Made by a program: the position numbers and the translations under genes. From contig NZ_KB903254.1 of assembly GCF_000379685.1 (NCBI RefSeq), positions 1 through 64,000 of the forward strand: DNA of 64,000 nt, written 5' to 3'. The notes below the pieces were generated by a model. It saw nothing but the letters and a program-made list of their open reading frames with translations. It did no database searches and was not told the origin of the DNA. The stretch's first letter is position 1. Each line of letters begins with the position of its first letter. Source of the stretch: Catelliglobosispora koreensis DSM 44566 (GTDB lineage Bacteria; Actinomycetota; Actinomycetes; Mycobacteriales; Micromonosporaceae). Positions 16,310 to 25,165 of this stretch are shown here, piece after piece.

Positions 16310-17053
16310 GTGTGGCCGGTGGGATGGGATGCTCTCGGGCACTGGGGTGAAGATGCTACTCGCATCGAATCACTTGCCGGCGGTATCGCCAATGACGTGT
16401 GGAGTGTGCGCATCAACGGACAGCTCGCGGTCGGCCGTCTTGGCACCAGAAGCGATGCTGACCTGGCGTGGGAGACCGCACTCCTCCAGCACCTGGACCG
16501 TGCGGGCCTGACCGTGCCGGTGCCGATCCCGACCATGGACGGCCGGCTATTCGCCGACGGGCTGGTGGTGATGACCTATCTGGAGGGCGGACCGCCCGAG
16601 ACGCCGGACGATTGGCGGCGCGTGGCCGGCACGCTGCGCGAGCTGCACCGGTTGACGCGGGGCTGGCCGCAGCGCCCAGGGTGGCGATCGTCAACGGACC
16701 TCCTGCACGCCGACACCGGGACGAAAATCGACCTCGGTGCGATGCCCGCTGAAAGTGTTGTTCGATGCAGGGCAGCGTGGGCACGGCTCGTGGGACGTGA
16801 GACCTGTGTGGTGCACGGCGACCCCAATCCCGGCAACATCCGCATGACCGCGAATCAGGTGGCGCTAATCGACTGGGACGAGGCGCATGTCGACGTCCCT
16901 GACCTCGACCTCGTGCTGCCCGGCAACGCCGCCGGACTCGAAGACAGTGCCTACGACATCGCCGCGCAAGCGTCAGCCGCATGGGAAGCCGCTGTCTGCT
17001 GGAAGGACGATTACGCGGTTAAACGGCTCGCCGAAGTTCGCCCGGTGCCGTAG
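16310..17053 (+). CDS. Aminoglycoside-phosphotransferase-fold kinase
   Basis: A GTG at 16310 gives a 247-residue protein; upstream in-frame codons overlap the divergent gene and lack coding character. It has the APH/choline-kinase fold: a N-lobe with GGIANDVWSVRINGQLAVGR, hinge MTYLEGGPP, the catalytic Brenner loop VHGDPNPGNI (His-x-Asp-x4-Asn), and the metal motif LIDWDEA. Such proteins phosphorylate small alcohols, sugars or antibiotics. No resistance-specific signature is visible, so the substrate is open. It converges on the methyltransferase gene with an 11-base gap. Confidence 0.8.
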   Translation: MWPVGWDALGHWGEDATRIESLAGGIANDVWSVRINGQLAVGRLGTRSDADLAWETALLQHLDRAGLTVPVPIPTMDGRLFADGLVVMTYLEGGPPETPDDWRRVAGTLRELHRLTRGWPQRPGWRSSTDLLHADTGTKIDLGAMPAESVVRCRAAWARLVGRETCVVHGDPNPGNIRMTANQVALIDWDEAHVDVPDLDLVLPGNAAGLEDSAYDIAAQASAAWEAAVCWKDDYAVKRLAEVRPVP

Positions 17054-17064
17054 TAAGCCTTCGA

Positions 17065-17817
17065 TCACGCCGGTTCGCAGAGGCAGAGTTGAAGCGGCGA
17101 ATCCGCCTCAAAGGGCCGACTGGACCAATCGCCGAAGCGCTCGACGAGCCGAAGGCCGCCTAGCGAGATGAGTAGCGGCAACTCCTGCGGGAAGATACTC
17201 CTGATTTCCAGTGGTGCGACCACAAAGTCGGACTCGGAGTCAGTCGAGAAATGCCACGTGCCCCGGGTCACTTGCGCCGACGCGTCGTAGGTCTCAGCGA
17301 TATCGACACTAACGTTGCCACGGTCAGGATCCAGGAACGACAACGATTCCCGGGTGCGCCGCACGCCATCGGCTTCGGCCAGCTGTCGTACACCCGGGTT
17401 GAATACATCGAAGACGAGCCGTGCTCCAGGTGCCAGGTGCCTTCTAACCGACTGGAAACAGCTCACCAAATCCCCAGCCTCGTGCAGATGCAGCAATGAA
17501 TTGGCTGTGATGAACACGAAGTCGAAGGTGCGGCCCAGATCGAAGGCCCGCATGTCGCCCTGAATCCATTCGGCCGCTACACCGCGCTCGTTCGCCTTAC
17601 GCTGAGCCTCGGCCAGCATGTCTGATGAGAAGTCCAAGCCAACGCACGCCAGCCCGTCAGACGCGATGGGGATTAGCTTCTGCCCCGTCCCGCACCCGAG
17701 TTCCAGAACGCTCCCGCCGTGCCGAATGGCCTCGGTCCGATAGAAATCGACCGCGGGCCAGCTGACGGGGAACATGAGGTCGTATAGCCTCGCGTGCGAG
17801 TAGAACGCTTCACTCAT
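17065..17817 (-). CDS. SAM-dependent class I methyltransferase
   Basis: A 250-residue protein from ATG 17817 (the open frame extends to 17901 without support). Rossmann SAM motif I is VLELGCGTGQ, the acidic end of strand 2 is LDFSSDMLAEA, motif post-I is IQGDMRAFDLG, and the fourth strand is FDFVFITANSLLHL. The C-terminal part has the beta-rich insertion seen in the Methyltransf_25 group (ETYDASAQVTRGTWHF). Substrate unknown, cytoplasmic. It lies alone; its 3' end faces the kinase-like gene. Confidence 0.85.
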   Translation of the reverse strand: MSEAFYSHARLYDLMFPVSWPAVDFYRTEAIRHGGSVLELGCGTGQKLIPIASDGLACVGLDFSSDMLAEAQRKANERGVAAEWIQGDMRAFDLGRTFDFVFITANSLLHLHEAGDLVSCFQSVRRHLAPGARLVFDVFNPGVRQLAEADGVRRTRESLSFLDPDRGNVSVDIAETYDASAQVTRGTWHFSTDSESDFVVAPLEIRSIFPQELPLLISLGGLRLVERFGDWSSRPFEADSPLQLCLCEPA

Positions 17818-18018
17818 GAGCGCCTCGTCTTTCCGGCTGATTCGCCGTTGGCCATGGGGGCCCGCTGATTCAAGCGTGTGCGCCGCCGGCGTGTCGAGCA
17901 AATATCGAGGATGGCGACAATGAGGGGACGATTCGCCATTTCGTTGCTATGGCTGAGATTTCGCGGCGGATCGGCTTACGCGGCTACCTCGGCCCTAGCT
18001 ACCGCCCTGGGGTGAACA

Positions 18019-18494
18019 TTGTCGATGCCGACGCACGGTCTCTTCGAGACCAGGCTCCTGATCCCACACGGTATAGTCATTGATGTCCATCCCGAAGTCT
18101 ACGGTGAGGACCGAGGTGATCTGGCGACGCTCGCCGCGGCAGGAGTGTCCATTGTGCACTGTCCGCAGACGTCGCTGCGCTACGGCGATGCCTTACATTC
18201 CTTCGGCCGCTACCGCCGCGCTGGAATCAACATCTGCCTTGGCACCGATTCGTTTCCGCCGGATCTCATCCGTGGGATGCCCCGGCCGAAGCCTACGTCG
18301 AGGCGGCTACCCTCGGTGGGTCAAAAGCATTGGGCCGCGACGGCTTGGGCGGCATCGATCTGGAAGCGTTGCACCACCGGGCTCATGCCCTCTTCGAGAA
18401 GATGCGAGCCGCCTACCCCGAACGGGATCTGCGCCATCGCCCCGTCAGCGAATTATTCCCGCCCACCTTTCCTTCTTTCACCGCCGTCAGTTAG
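18019..18494 (+). pseudogene. Amidohydrolase (chlorohydrolase/SsnA-type) relic
   Basis: Frame one (about 18019-18280) reads LLIPHGIVIDVHPEVYG, LAAAGVSIVHCPQTSLRYG and GINICLGTDSFPPDLIRGM. These are internal parts of an amidohydrolase, including the GTD metal/active-site motif. Near 18280 the homology jumps to another frame, which reads AEAYVEAATLGGSKALGRDG and then directly LEALHHRAHALFEKMRAAYP, ending SELFPPTFPSF and a stop at 18494. The N-terminal metal-binding His motif and the segment after LGRD are missing. So the gene has lost its 5' part, has a frameshift and an internal deletion. The first frame runs on by accident into the next gene at 18610. Confidence 0.8.
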
Positions 18495-18609
18495 GCGCGG
18501 TCAAAGCCGTCGGGGCCCGCGTGCCGCGAGAAAGCGAATACCCGTCGCGGCACGCCCGGGCGCAACAAAAGCCCAGGTCATGGGCTATGTGTTCGGCATG
18601 ATGACTGGC

Positions 18610-19443
18610 ATGTTTAGAGCAAAATGGACAATGCCCGTGCTGGCCGTAATTCTGTTGGCTGGCACGGCTGCCGCTAAGCCCGTGCATAAGGAACCGCCTG
18701 TTCTGGCGAAAAATCTGGGGCGCTATGAAATCGTGCGCAGCGAGACGGCGACTCTTAGACCTGGTGAAGGGATCACACTGTATCCACGGTGCACCGGCGG
18801 GCGGATGCCGCTAGGGGCCGGGCTGGTCAACGGTTCGAGAACCGGCAGCGTGCAAATGGCCGCCAGCTATCCGTGGGGAGACGCCTGGGCCGTGGAAGCA
18901 CGCTATGTCGGCGGCGAAGGCGAGACCCTTTGGGCGTACGGGATAGCAGTCTGCGGATTCGTGCAGGCCTACCACACCCTGATGGCTGATCTCGTCACAG
19001 TGAATGGGAACACCAGCAGCTTCCAAGCGCAGCAATGCGAAAACGCGTTCGTCACCTATGGCGGCGGTGGAGTTTTCCTTGGCGGCACTCAGTCGCTGGT
19101 CCTCGGCACTTATCCGATCACCAGGCACATGTGGGCCACCGAGATGTACAACTTCAACTCATTCCCCGTGGACATGCGGGTATTCGCGGTCTGCGGCTGG
19201 GCGGTTGACGGGTTCAACGTCGTCACCGGCCGCGAGGCGGTCATCAGCACCGGGCAATACATTCCGGTGACCGTCGATTGCCCGGAGGGCACAGTGGCGA
19301 TCGCTGGCGGCGCCCACATTTACGGCGATCAGCTTTTCACGACCGATTCCTATCCCCTCAACGAGACCAGCTGGCGCATCTGGGTCAGGGGCGGAGGGGA
19401 AACCGACATCCTCCGGGCATACGCGGTCTGCGCCGACAGATAG
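18610..19443 (+). CDS. Secreted protein with three Cys/Gly-rich repeats
   Basis: The best start is ATG 18610, which opens a signal peptide (MFRAKWTMPVLAVILLAGTA, cleavage near AAA-KP); ATGs at 18580, 18598 and 18601 are in frame and no clear ribosome site decides. The mature part (about 250 residues) has three copies of one unit: a Cys followed by a Gly-rich turn, then W, then a closing A-x-A-V-C. Examples: CTGGRMPLGAGLVNGS..YGIAVCG, CENAFVTYGGGGVF..VFAVCG, CPEGTVAIAGGAHIYG..AYAVCAD. Each unit holds two Cys that could pair. The gene at 40317-41174 encodes the same architecture. Function unknown; an extracellular binding role is a guess. A hairpin follows. Confidence 0.75.
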   Translation: MFRAKWTMPVLAVILLAGTAAAKPVHKEPPVLAKNLGRYEIVRSETATLRPGEGITLYPRCTGGRMPLGAGLVNGSRTGSVQMAASYPWGDAWAVEARYVGGEGETLWAYGIAVCGFVQAYHTLMADLVTVNGNTSSFQAQQCENAFVTYGGGGVFLGGTQSLVLGTYPITRHMWATEMYNFNSFPVDMRVFAVCGWAVDGFNVVTGREAVISTGQYIPVTVDCPEGTVAIAGGAHIYGDQLFTTDSYPLNETSWRIWVRGGGETDILRAYAVCADR

Positions 19444-19453
19444 GTAGTGTGAC

Positions 19454-19481
19454 TGGCACCTATCCTCGTTGATAGGTGCCA
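19454..19481. terminator. Hairpin terminator
   Basis: TGGCACCTATC (19454-19464) and GATAGGTGCCA (19471-19481) form a perfect 11-bp stem with a 6-base loop between the repeat-protein gene and the convergent ABC permease relic. Confidence 0.75.
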
Positions 19482-19487
19482 ACTGTT

Positions 19488-19893
19488 TCAGGCCCGCTTC
19501 TTGAACATGGAGGAAGCCCACATGTAACCGACGACCGTTATCGCGACGCACCACGCGAGGGCGGTGATGGTGTAGCCGGTGTTGGGTGTGCCGTTGAGGA
19601 ATCCGCGCAGGGTTTCGATGATGGAGGTAACCGGCTGATATTCCACGAACTGGCGGATGCCCTGCCCCATCTTCTCAGCCGGCACGATCGCGCTGCTGAA
19701 GAAAGGCAGCATCACCAGTGCAACGGTTGCCATGCGCGCCGTCTTCGGCGACTTTGCCGACAGTCCTAACGCGATAGTGAATCAACTGGTCGCGAGAGTA
19801 AGCAGCACAACGATTCCGGCCGTGGCGAACCAATGCGCGGCGCCTGTCGCCGTAGCGCCCGGTCCACAACACACGGCCATAAGGCGCGGCTGA
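19488..19893 (-). pseudogene. Relic of ABC-2 type (DrrB-like) permease
   Basis: The last 81 residues (MATVALVMLPFFSSAIVPAE, GIRQFVEYQPVTSIIETLRG, AWCVAITVVGYMW) are the C-terminus of a daunorubicin-resistance-type ABC-2 permease. Reading further up in the same frame gives AAHWFATAGIVVLLTLATS, then TGA (where relatives have an aromatic residue), then FTIALGLSAKSPKTARM, so an internal stop breaks the gene. The first two-thirds of the permease and its ATPase partner are absent. It is a non-functional fragment. Confidence 0.75.
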
Positions 19894-19894
19894 G

Positions 19895-20077
19895 ATGCCC
19901 GGAACGGCCGAGGCTATCCGCGGTAAGTCTCAGGACTCCGACTTGTTCCTAGCCCGGCTTATGGTGCACCTCAATGCCTCACTTGGCAAGGCCGGCTACG
20001 GCGAAGCCTTCCGCCGGGGAGCAGCCATCCCCCGGCAGGCGGCGCTGGAACGGCTCGCGGTCCTCGCTGCTCCATAA
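19895..20077 (+). pseudogene. Possible C-terminal relic of an AfsR/LuxR-type regulator
   Basis: A 60-residue ORF whose second half (LGKAGYGEAFRRGAAIPRQA, then LERLAVL) resembles the extreme C-terminus of large actinobacterial AfsR/MalT-like regulators (usual pattern LGxxxFxxAxxxGxxLxxEEAL). Nothing upstream encodes the rest. The weak similarity and short length make this a tentative call; it sits among other decayed genes. Confidence 0.35.
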
Positions 20078-20109
20078 ACCCTTTCGCTGGTACTCGGTAG
20101 AGGTCCCTT

Positions 20110-21158
20110 TTAGTTCCCCGGACTGCCTTTGCGTCGGCGCCGGTGCCACAGCAGCAGGAGAAGGAGAGCCACGGCCGCAACAGCGATAGGCACCGCGACC
20201 CTCAGTTCGTCGCCGTCGGCCTGAGCAATAGTCTGCACCGTATGGTTATCGCCGTAGTTAAGGTCGACGGTGAAATAGTCAGGGTCCGCCTCGGCCGGTT
20301 TGGCTCCAGACGCCGTAGTCAGCACCAGTGGTGGGCCTGTTCCGGGCTCGCCATGGAATCCCAGGCGGGCGTCCGCGTCGACCCTAAGGCGATGCTCCGC
20401 CGGTGTCAGCCAAATGATGTCCACCTCGGCTATGTTGACCGGCTTGACTTTTAGCGTGCTTAGATTCTGATACACCATGCCTGGCTCGAAGTGGTAATTG
20501 AACAAGCAAAAGTCGAGCATTCCCTTGCTGTAAGTGCAATTGGAGAACGACTCGGAGGTGGCGAGAGGCGGGCCGCCGGCCAGCATCAGCACCACGCCTT
20601 CAGCAGGCTGCTCGACTTCACCTCAAGGGGCACAGTGATCTCACCGCCCCGCATGACCGCCGGCGGGGGCCCGGGCACCAACTGTCCGCGAATGTTCACA
20701 ACCCGTCCGATACTGACTGTGGCCGAGGCAGTTGCCACGATGCCCGAGCGGTCCGAAAGGGTCACCTTCAAGGTGCCTGAGTCTTTCGGCCGCGCGGTGA
20801 AAACCGGGCTTAAGTCAAAGAAGGTTGGTGGCACCGGCCCGAAAGTGGTGAGCTCTCCAAGGCGGCAGGTGATGAACTGCCCTTCGGCGACACAACCAGC
20901 CGGCGCGGGCACAGTCACGATTGACGCGGCCCGGGTTAAGTCGTAGGTAAGGACAGCGCCGACTACCGGCCCGGTCCTAACTGCTACTTGCACCGCGCCT
21001 CGCTGGTTGCCTGCCACCACGAGATCAGGCAGGTACATGTCCACCTCTGGACGTTCCGGACTAGCGGCCGCCGCAGCGGGCACTGTGGCTCCGGCTAGGA
21101 CAGTAAGAAACACGAGCGCTAGCGCAGCCCAGCGAGCCAACATCTTTCCCCGTCTCAT
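20110..21158 (-). pseudogene. Secreted, membrane-anchored surface protein split by a one-base frameshift
   Basis: The 5' part (20586-21158, 190 residues) has a signal peptide (MLARWAALALVFLTVLAGAT) and two beta-sandwich-like units (VDMYLPDLVVAGNQRG, TRPKDSGTLKVTLSD-type). It ends abnormally at LEVKSSSLLKAWC. The 3' part (20110-20595) in another frame starts VVLMLAGGPPLATSES and ends with a transmembrane segment VAVPIAVAAVALLLLLLW and a basic tail RRRRKG. Restoring one C near 20606 joins them as SSSPAEGVVLML, the usual form in such actinobacterial surface proteins. So one gene of about 349 residues is broken by a deletion of one base, either in nature or in sequencing. It would be cell-wall-facing with a C-terminal anchor; function unknown. 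Confidence 0.7.
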
Positions 21159-21269
21159 CCCAGCCAGGCCTGATGCTGGCGACAGGGTAGACGCACAGCC
21201 CGCCCTTTTGTTTGCACTTCGCGCCCTGCTTGCTTTGCCAGGATCATTTTGGCGTGGGTTAACTGGCGG

Positions 21270-21305
21270 GGCTACCGCCCGATGCGGCGGGCACGGGCGG
21301 TAGCC
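21270..21305 (-). terminator. Hairpin terminator after GH5 gene
   Basis: GGCTACCGCCCG (21270-21281) and CGGGCGGTAGCC (21294-21305) make a perfect 12-bp stem 23 bases downstream of the GH5 stop on the minus strand. Confidence 0.75.
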
Positions 21306-21327
21306 GGCTCTCGATACCTACGGTTGA

Positions 21328-22761
21328 CTAAGGCGTATAGGTCTGCCACTTTTGGTTGTTGCCGCCCCAGCAGGACCAGAGCTGCACCTTGAAGGTGGAC
21401 TGATTCACATCAACGCACAACCCTGACTGGACACCACGGATAGTCCCATCGGAGTTGAAGGCCCATCGCTGGTTCGCGCCGCCGTTGCAGTCGTAGGTTC
21501 CGACCACGGTGCCGTTGCTCGTGCCCTGGCCGTAGGCATCCAGGCACTTTTGTCCGCCTAGGACGGTGATTTGACCCGTGGCGGTCACGGTCCACTGCTG
21601 GGCGGCCGAGGTGCTGCAGGTGGACACCTGGGTTTGCACGTTGCCCGTGCCACCCGGGATGTCGAGGCAACGTCCGGTGCCGACGTTGCGGAGATTGGCG
21701 GCGACCGGGTCAGTTCCGCCGATCCCCCAGCCATACTTGAGGCGTTGCGCGCCGCTGACATTGGGCGTGGTAAGCGTTAGGTTGGTACCACTGCCTTGCA
21801 TCTTCTGCAGCGAGTACCAGTCATCGCTTTGACCCGCCGTGATTTTGCCGCCAAGACCTGGCCAGTAGATAGAACCCATGCGCAGCTCGCGCAGCACCGC
21901 GGTGGTCGCGCGCAGATAGCGGACGAAGTTGTCGGTGCTGTTGGCGTCGTGATAATTGAGTCCGGTGTCCATCGGCGCGCCGAATTCGTCGATCACCGTC
22001 CTCGACGCACAGGTGCCGATCGCGTCTTTGAGGTAGCTCACCCACTGGTCGTAAGTCTTCGCGCCGCTGAAGAAGGTGTAGTGGTGCAGAGACAAGACGG
22101 TGCCATCGAGACGACTATCAGCACACATGGCTTTGGTGTTGGTGTTCAAGCCGGCACCGCTGACGAAAATGCGGTTCCGCGGAACGGATGGGCGGCTCGT
22201 GATCCAGGTCGCGGCGATGTTGGCCCACTCGGTGGCGCTGTGGCCGCCGGGTTCGTTCATGGGCTCGAAGTAGACCAGACTGTTGGCGCCGTACTTGGCG
22301 ACAACGGTGTTCCACATGGAGTTAAACGCCGAGGTGTTGACGACCCTGCCGCCGCTGGCGGCGACGCCATCCTCCCAATAGGACAGAACGACTTTAATGC
22401 CCCTCGCGGTGGCGGCGTCGATCGCGCCCGTGTACGAGTTCCACCAGGCCGTGCCGACGGTGTACGTGTTGATGGGAAGCCGGACGGTGTTGATGCCGAG
22501 ATTGTTCTGGAAACCGGCGTAGATGACGTCGGCTTTGGCCTTGACCGTCGCGTAGCTATCTGTGCTGCTGAGCCCGTGCAGGACAAGGGTTCCGCCGTGG
22601 AAGTTGTCCCCGGTACGGGCCCAGTTGACGCCGATGAACTGGCTGGTGTCGGCGGCAGCGGGCGTGGCACTGCCAACAATGCCAAGTGGAATCGCCGTAA
22701 GCGCCGTCAGTGCGCAGGCGAGGGTCCGGGCGAGCGAGCGTTTGGGACGGGAGCTAGCCAT
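21328..22761 (-). CDS. Secreted GH5 glycoside hydrolase with CBM13
   Basis: A 477-residue exported enzyme. Signal peptide to about residue 38, a (beta/alpha)8 GH5 domain (about 40-335) with the acid/base Glu170 in FEPMNEPGG and the nucleophile Glu259 in TVIDEFGAP, then a ricin-B CBM13 trefoil (about 345-477) with three QxW-type repeats (GRCLDIPGGTGN..QQW, QKCLDAYGQGTSNG..QRW, GLCVDVNQS..QKW). It hydrolyses a beta-glycan outside the cell; the exact substrate cannot be read from the sequence. It follows the sugar-uptake operon on the same strand by 34 bases and may be its last gene. A clear terminator lies after it. Confidence 0.85.
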   Translation of the reverse strand: MASSRPKRSLARTLACALTALTAIPLGIVGSATPAAADTSQFIGVNWARTGDNFHGGTLVLHGLSSTDSYATVKAKADVIYAGFQNNLGINTVRLPINTYTVGTAWWNSYTGAIDAATARGIKVVLSYWEDGVAASGGRVVNTSAFNSMWNTVVAKYGANSLVYFEPMNEPGGHSATEWANIAATWITSRPSVPRNRIFVSGAGLNTNTKAMCADSRLDGTVLSLHHYTFFSGAKTYDQWVSYLKDAIGTCASRTVIDEFGAPMDTGLNYHDANSTDNFVRYLRATTAVLRELRMGSIYWPGLGGKITAGQSDDWYSLQKMQGSGTNLTLTTPNVSGAQRLKYGWGIGGTDPVAANLRNVGTGRCLDIPGGTGNVQTQVSTCSTSAAQQWTVTATGQITVLGGQKCLDAYGQGTSNGTVVGTYDCNGGANQRWAFNSDGTIRGVQSGLCVDVNQSTFKVQLWSCWGGNNQKWQTYTP

Positions 22762-22795
22762 CGCCTTTCCTTTCTCGAAGAGCCGGGAGCGGCCA

Positions 22796-23392
22796 TCACC
22801 CCGTTGTGCTGGCCATGTGGCGGGCGTTTGCCCACACGAGGTAAAGAGCCGGAGCGGGCAGCAGGAACAGCCCCACTGCGGGTTTTACGGTGACAGCCGC
22901 CGCGACCATGAGGAGCACAGCAAGGTTCGCCAGGCTCAGGTACCACCTGCGCACACACTGGTAAGCGGCCGCGAGAAGACGGCTTTCGTTTGCTGCCAGC
23001 AGCTGCGCCGACACAACGGGAATGAGGGCGGCCAGCACGAGCAGCATCGGGACAACGACCGCGAAACGGGTTCGGGCCGCGAATGTGACCTCGATGCCAA
23101 GGACGACCGCAAACGTTGACGCGGCACCGCCGACGGCCATAGAGCGCCAGAACCGGCGCCGGTAGGCCGCCCAGAATGAAGAACCGGTGAAGGTGGCGAA
23201 TCCCGCCGCGGTTGCGGGCGCGCAAAGCGAGGCCAAGGCGACAAAGAATGGCCATGCGGCGAGCGGATCCTGGCTCATCGCGAGCGCGAGCAGTAGCGGC
23301 GAGCACGCGGCTGCCAGACACAGGTTCAGCCGGAGTCCAAAGTAGACGGTACTGAAGATGGTGTCATACGGAAGCCTCGCCAAGAAGGACAT
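22796..23392 (-). CDS. DUF624 (YesL-like) membrane protein
   Basis: A 198-residue protein with about five hydrophobic segments (LRLNLCLAAACSPLLLALAM, FVVVPMLLVLAALIPVVS-type, VLLMVAAAVTV). The N-terminal pattern PYDTIFSTVYFGLRLN and the PATAAGF motif fit the DUF624/YesL family, which is usually encoded with sugar ABC transporters. In Bacillus, yesL lies in the rhamnogalacturonan-use cluster. Its role is unknown. It begins 6 bases after the stop of the permease gene and belongs to the same operon. Confidence 0.75.
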   Translation of the reverse strand: MSFLARLPYDTIFSTVYFGLRLNLCLAAACSPLLLALAMSQDPLAAWPFFVALASLCAPATAAGFATFTGSSFWAAYRRRFWRSMAVGGAASTFAVVLGIEVTFAARTRFAVVVPMLLVLAALIPVVSAQLLAANESRLLAAAYQCVRRWYLSLANLAVLLMVAAAVTVKPAVGLFLLPAPALYLVWANARHMASTTG

Positions 23393-23398
23393 CTTTGA

Positions 23399-24220
23399 TT
23401 ACCCCTTCATCCCGGAAGTCGCTATGCCCTGGATGAAGTACCGCTGGCCTAGCAGGAAGATGACGAGAATAGGCAGTACTGAAAGCACTGAACCAGTCAT
23501 GATCATCGCGTAGTCGGCGTCGAACTGACCGGCGAACGAACGCAGGCCGAGCTGAATCGTCCACAGATCATTACTGGTCAGGTAGATGAACGGGCCCATA
23601 TAGTCGTTCCACGTGTTGACGAACGTGAGCAAAGCCAGGCTCGCCAGCGCGGGTTTGGATAAGGGCAGGATGACACGGGCCCAAATTCCGTACTCGGACA
23701 GGCCGTCCATCCGGGCAGCCTCGCAGAGCTCGTCTGGGATCGTCAGATAGTACTGGCGCATCAGGAATACGCCGAACGCGCCAAAGGCCTGTAGCAGGAT
23801 CAGCGACCAGAAGGTGTCCGTCAGCCCAGCCTTCTGCATCATGATGTATTGCGGGATCATGTACGCCTGCCACGGCACGGCGATGGTGGCGATGTACCCA
23901 AAGAACAAGATGTCCCGCCCCGGGAAACGCAGTTTGGCGAACCCGTATGCCGCGAAGCTGCCCGTGAGCACCTGAAGCAAGGTGATGACGCTGCTGAGGA
24001 AAACCGTGTTGCGCAGGTAGCTGTCCAATGGCACCCGCTGCCAGATGCTGATGAAGTTGTCCCAGCGGAACTCCTGCGGAATCCACTGAATGGGAACAGT
24101 AAAGACCTCGTTGTTGGGTTTGAGCGAGGCGCTGATCATCCACAGGAATGGCACGAGAACGGCTGCCGCGGCAGCGATAAGACCGGCATACAGCGTCACG
24201 CGGCCAGCGATGGTCTTCAT
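23399..24220 (-). CDS. Carbohydrate ABC transporter permease (MalG type)
   Basis: A 273-residue inner-membrane protein with six predicted TM helices. The EAA loop that contacts the ATPase is CEAARMDGLSEYGIWARVIL with PLSKPALASL. The N-terminus (VLVPFLWMISASLKPNNEVF) and C-terminus (LGQRYFIQGIATSGMKG) are typical of CUT1 MalG/UgpE-like permeases. It starts immediately after the stop codon of the MalF-type gene (TAG-ATG). No ATPase is encoded here; CUT1 systems of actinobacteria often share a multi-user MsiK-type ATPase encoded elsewhere. Confidence 0.9.
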   Translation of the reverse strand: MKTIAGRVTLYAGLIAAAAAVLVPFLWMISASLKPNNEVFTVPIQWIPQEFRWDNFISIWQRVPLDSYLRNTVFLSSVITLLQVLTGSFAAYGFAKLRFPGRDILFFGYIATIAVPWQAYMIPQYIMMQKAGLTDTFWSLILLQAFGAFGVFLMRQYYLTIPDELCEAARMDGLSEYGIWARVILPLSKPALASLALLTFVNTWNDYMGPFIYLTSNDLWTIQLGLRSFAGQFDADYAMIMTGSVLSVLPILVIFLLGQRYFIQGIATSGMKG

Positions 24221-25111
24221 CTAGCGCTCCCTGCGGTTGTTGAGCCAGAACTGCGTCAGCGTCAGGACGAGCACCAGCAGGAACAGCACCAGGGAAATGG
24301 CTGAGGCATAACCGAATTCGCCTTCGATGATGCCCTGACGGTAGATCTGCTGCGACAACACCAGAGTGGCGCGCCCCGGGCCGCCGTCGGTCATCACGAC
24401 GATGAGGTCAAATACCTTGAAACTCTGCACGGTCAGCAGAATGAGCACAAGGAAGGTCACGGGCCGCAGACCGGGCAAGGTCACCGCGCGGAAACGCTGC
24501 CACGCGGTGGCACCATCCACTTTGGCCGCTTCATAGTGTTCCTGTGGAATGGCTTGCAGCCCCGCCAGGAACAGGATCATGTAATAACCCATGTCACGCC
24601 ACACGCTGGTGATGATCACCGCAGGCATCGCCCAGGTGGTACTCGTCGTCCAGCGCGGCGGAACGTCCATTCCCAGGAACGACAAGAATTGGTTGATCGG
24701 ACCGAATTCCGGATTGAACAGCATGTTCCAAACGACGGCGACCGCAACCAGCGAGGTGACGTAAGGGAAGAACGCAGCCACACGGAAAAACCCGACTCCG
24801 GCGAGCTTGCGGTTGAGTAGCAAAGCGAGACCAAGTGACGCCAGCACTGTCAGCGGCACGTGCCCGAGCGCGTAATAGGCCGTGTTGCGCAACGCCACCA
24901 TGGTGGATTCGTCGTTGAGCAACCTTTCGAAGTTCTTCAGCCCAATCCACTTAGGAGGGTTGTAGGAGTCCCAGTCCATAAAGGACAACCCGAAGGCGGC
25001 GATAACCGGTAGCAAGGTAATCACCACAAAGCCGAGGAAATTCGGCAGAATGAAGCTCCAGCCGATCAGCGATTTGCGCCACCGTCGCGCGGGTGTGCTT
25101 AGGTCTGCCAT
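24221..25111 (-). CDS. Carbohydrate ABC transporter permease (MalF/UgpA type)
   Basis: A 296-residue inner-membrane permease. The start at ATG 25111 is set by GGAGGG upstream; the open frame runs on to 25156. TM1 is WSFILPNFLGFVVITLLPVI; the EAA loop is HYEAAKVDGATAWQRFRAVT followed by LPGLRPVTFL. It pairs with the MalG-type permease directly downstream and the binding lipoprotein 54 bases upstream to form a CUT1 importer. The substrate is probably an oligosaccharide, inferred from the neighbouring genes. Confidence 0.9.
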   Translation of the reverse strand: MADLSTPARRWRKSLIGWSFILPNFLGFVVITLLPVIAAFGLSFMDWDSYNPPKWIGLKNFERLLNDESTMVALRNTAYYALGHVPLTVLASLGLALLLNRKLAGVGFFRVAAFFPYVTSLVAVAVVWNMLFNPEFGPINQFLSFLGMDVPPRWTTSTTWAMPAVIITSVWRDMGYYMILFLAGLQAIPQEHYEAAKVDGATAWQRFRAVTLPGLRPVTFLVLILLTVQSFKVFDLIVVMTDGGPGRATLVLSQQIYRQGIIEGEFGYASAISLVLFLLVLVLTLTQFWLNNRRER

Positions 25112-25165
25112 CGTTGGCCCTCCTGCGGTTTGCTGGGGACGGCGTTCCGCCCCCAACAGACAAAC

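Noticed and set aside
18019-19443. A single 474-residue fusion of amidohydrolase and repeat protein
   Set aside because: The central part is frame-shifted nonsense and a proper signal peptide begins at 18610, so two units, one dead, explain it better.
21796-22893. 365-codon plus-strand frame opposite the GH5 gene
   Set aside because: The GH5 gene on the other strand has full catalytic motifs; this frame is its antisense shadow.
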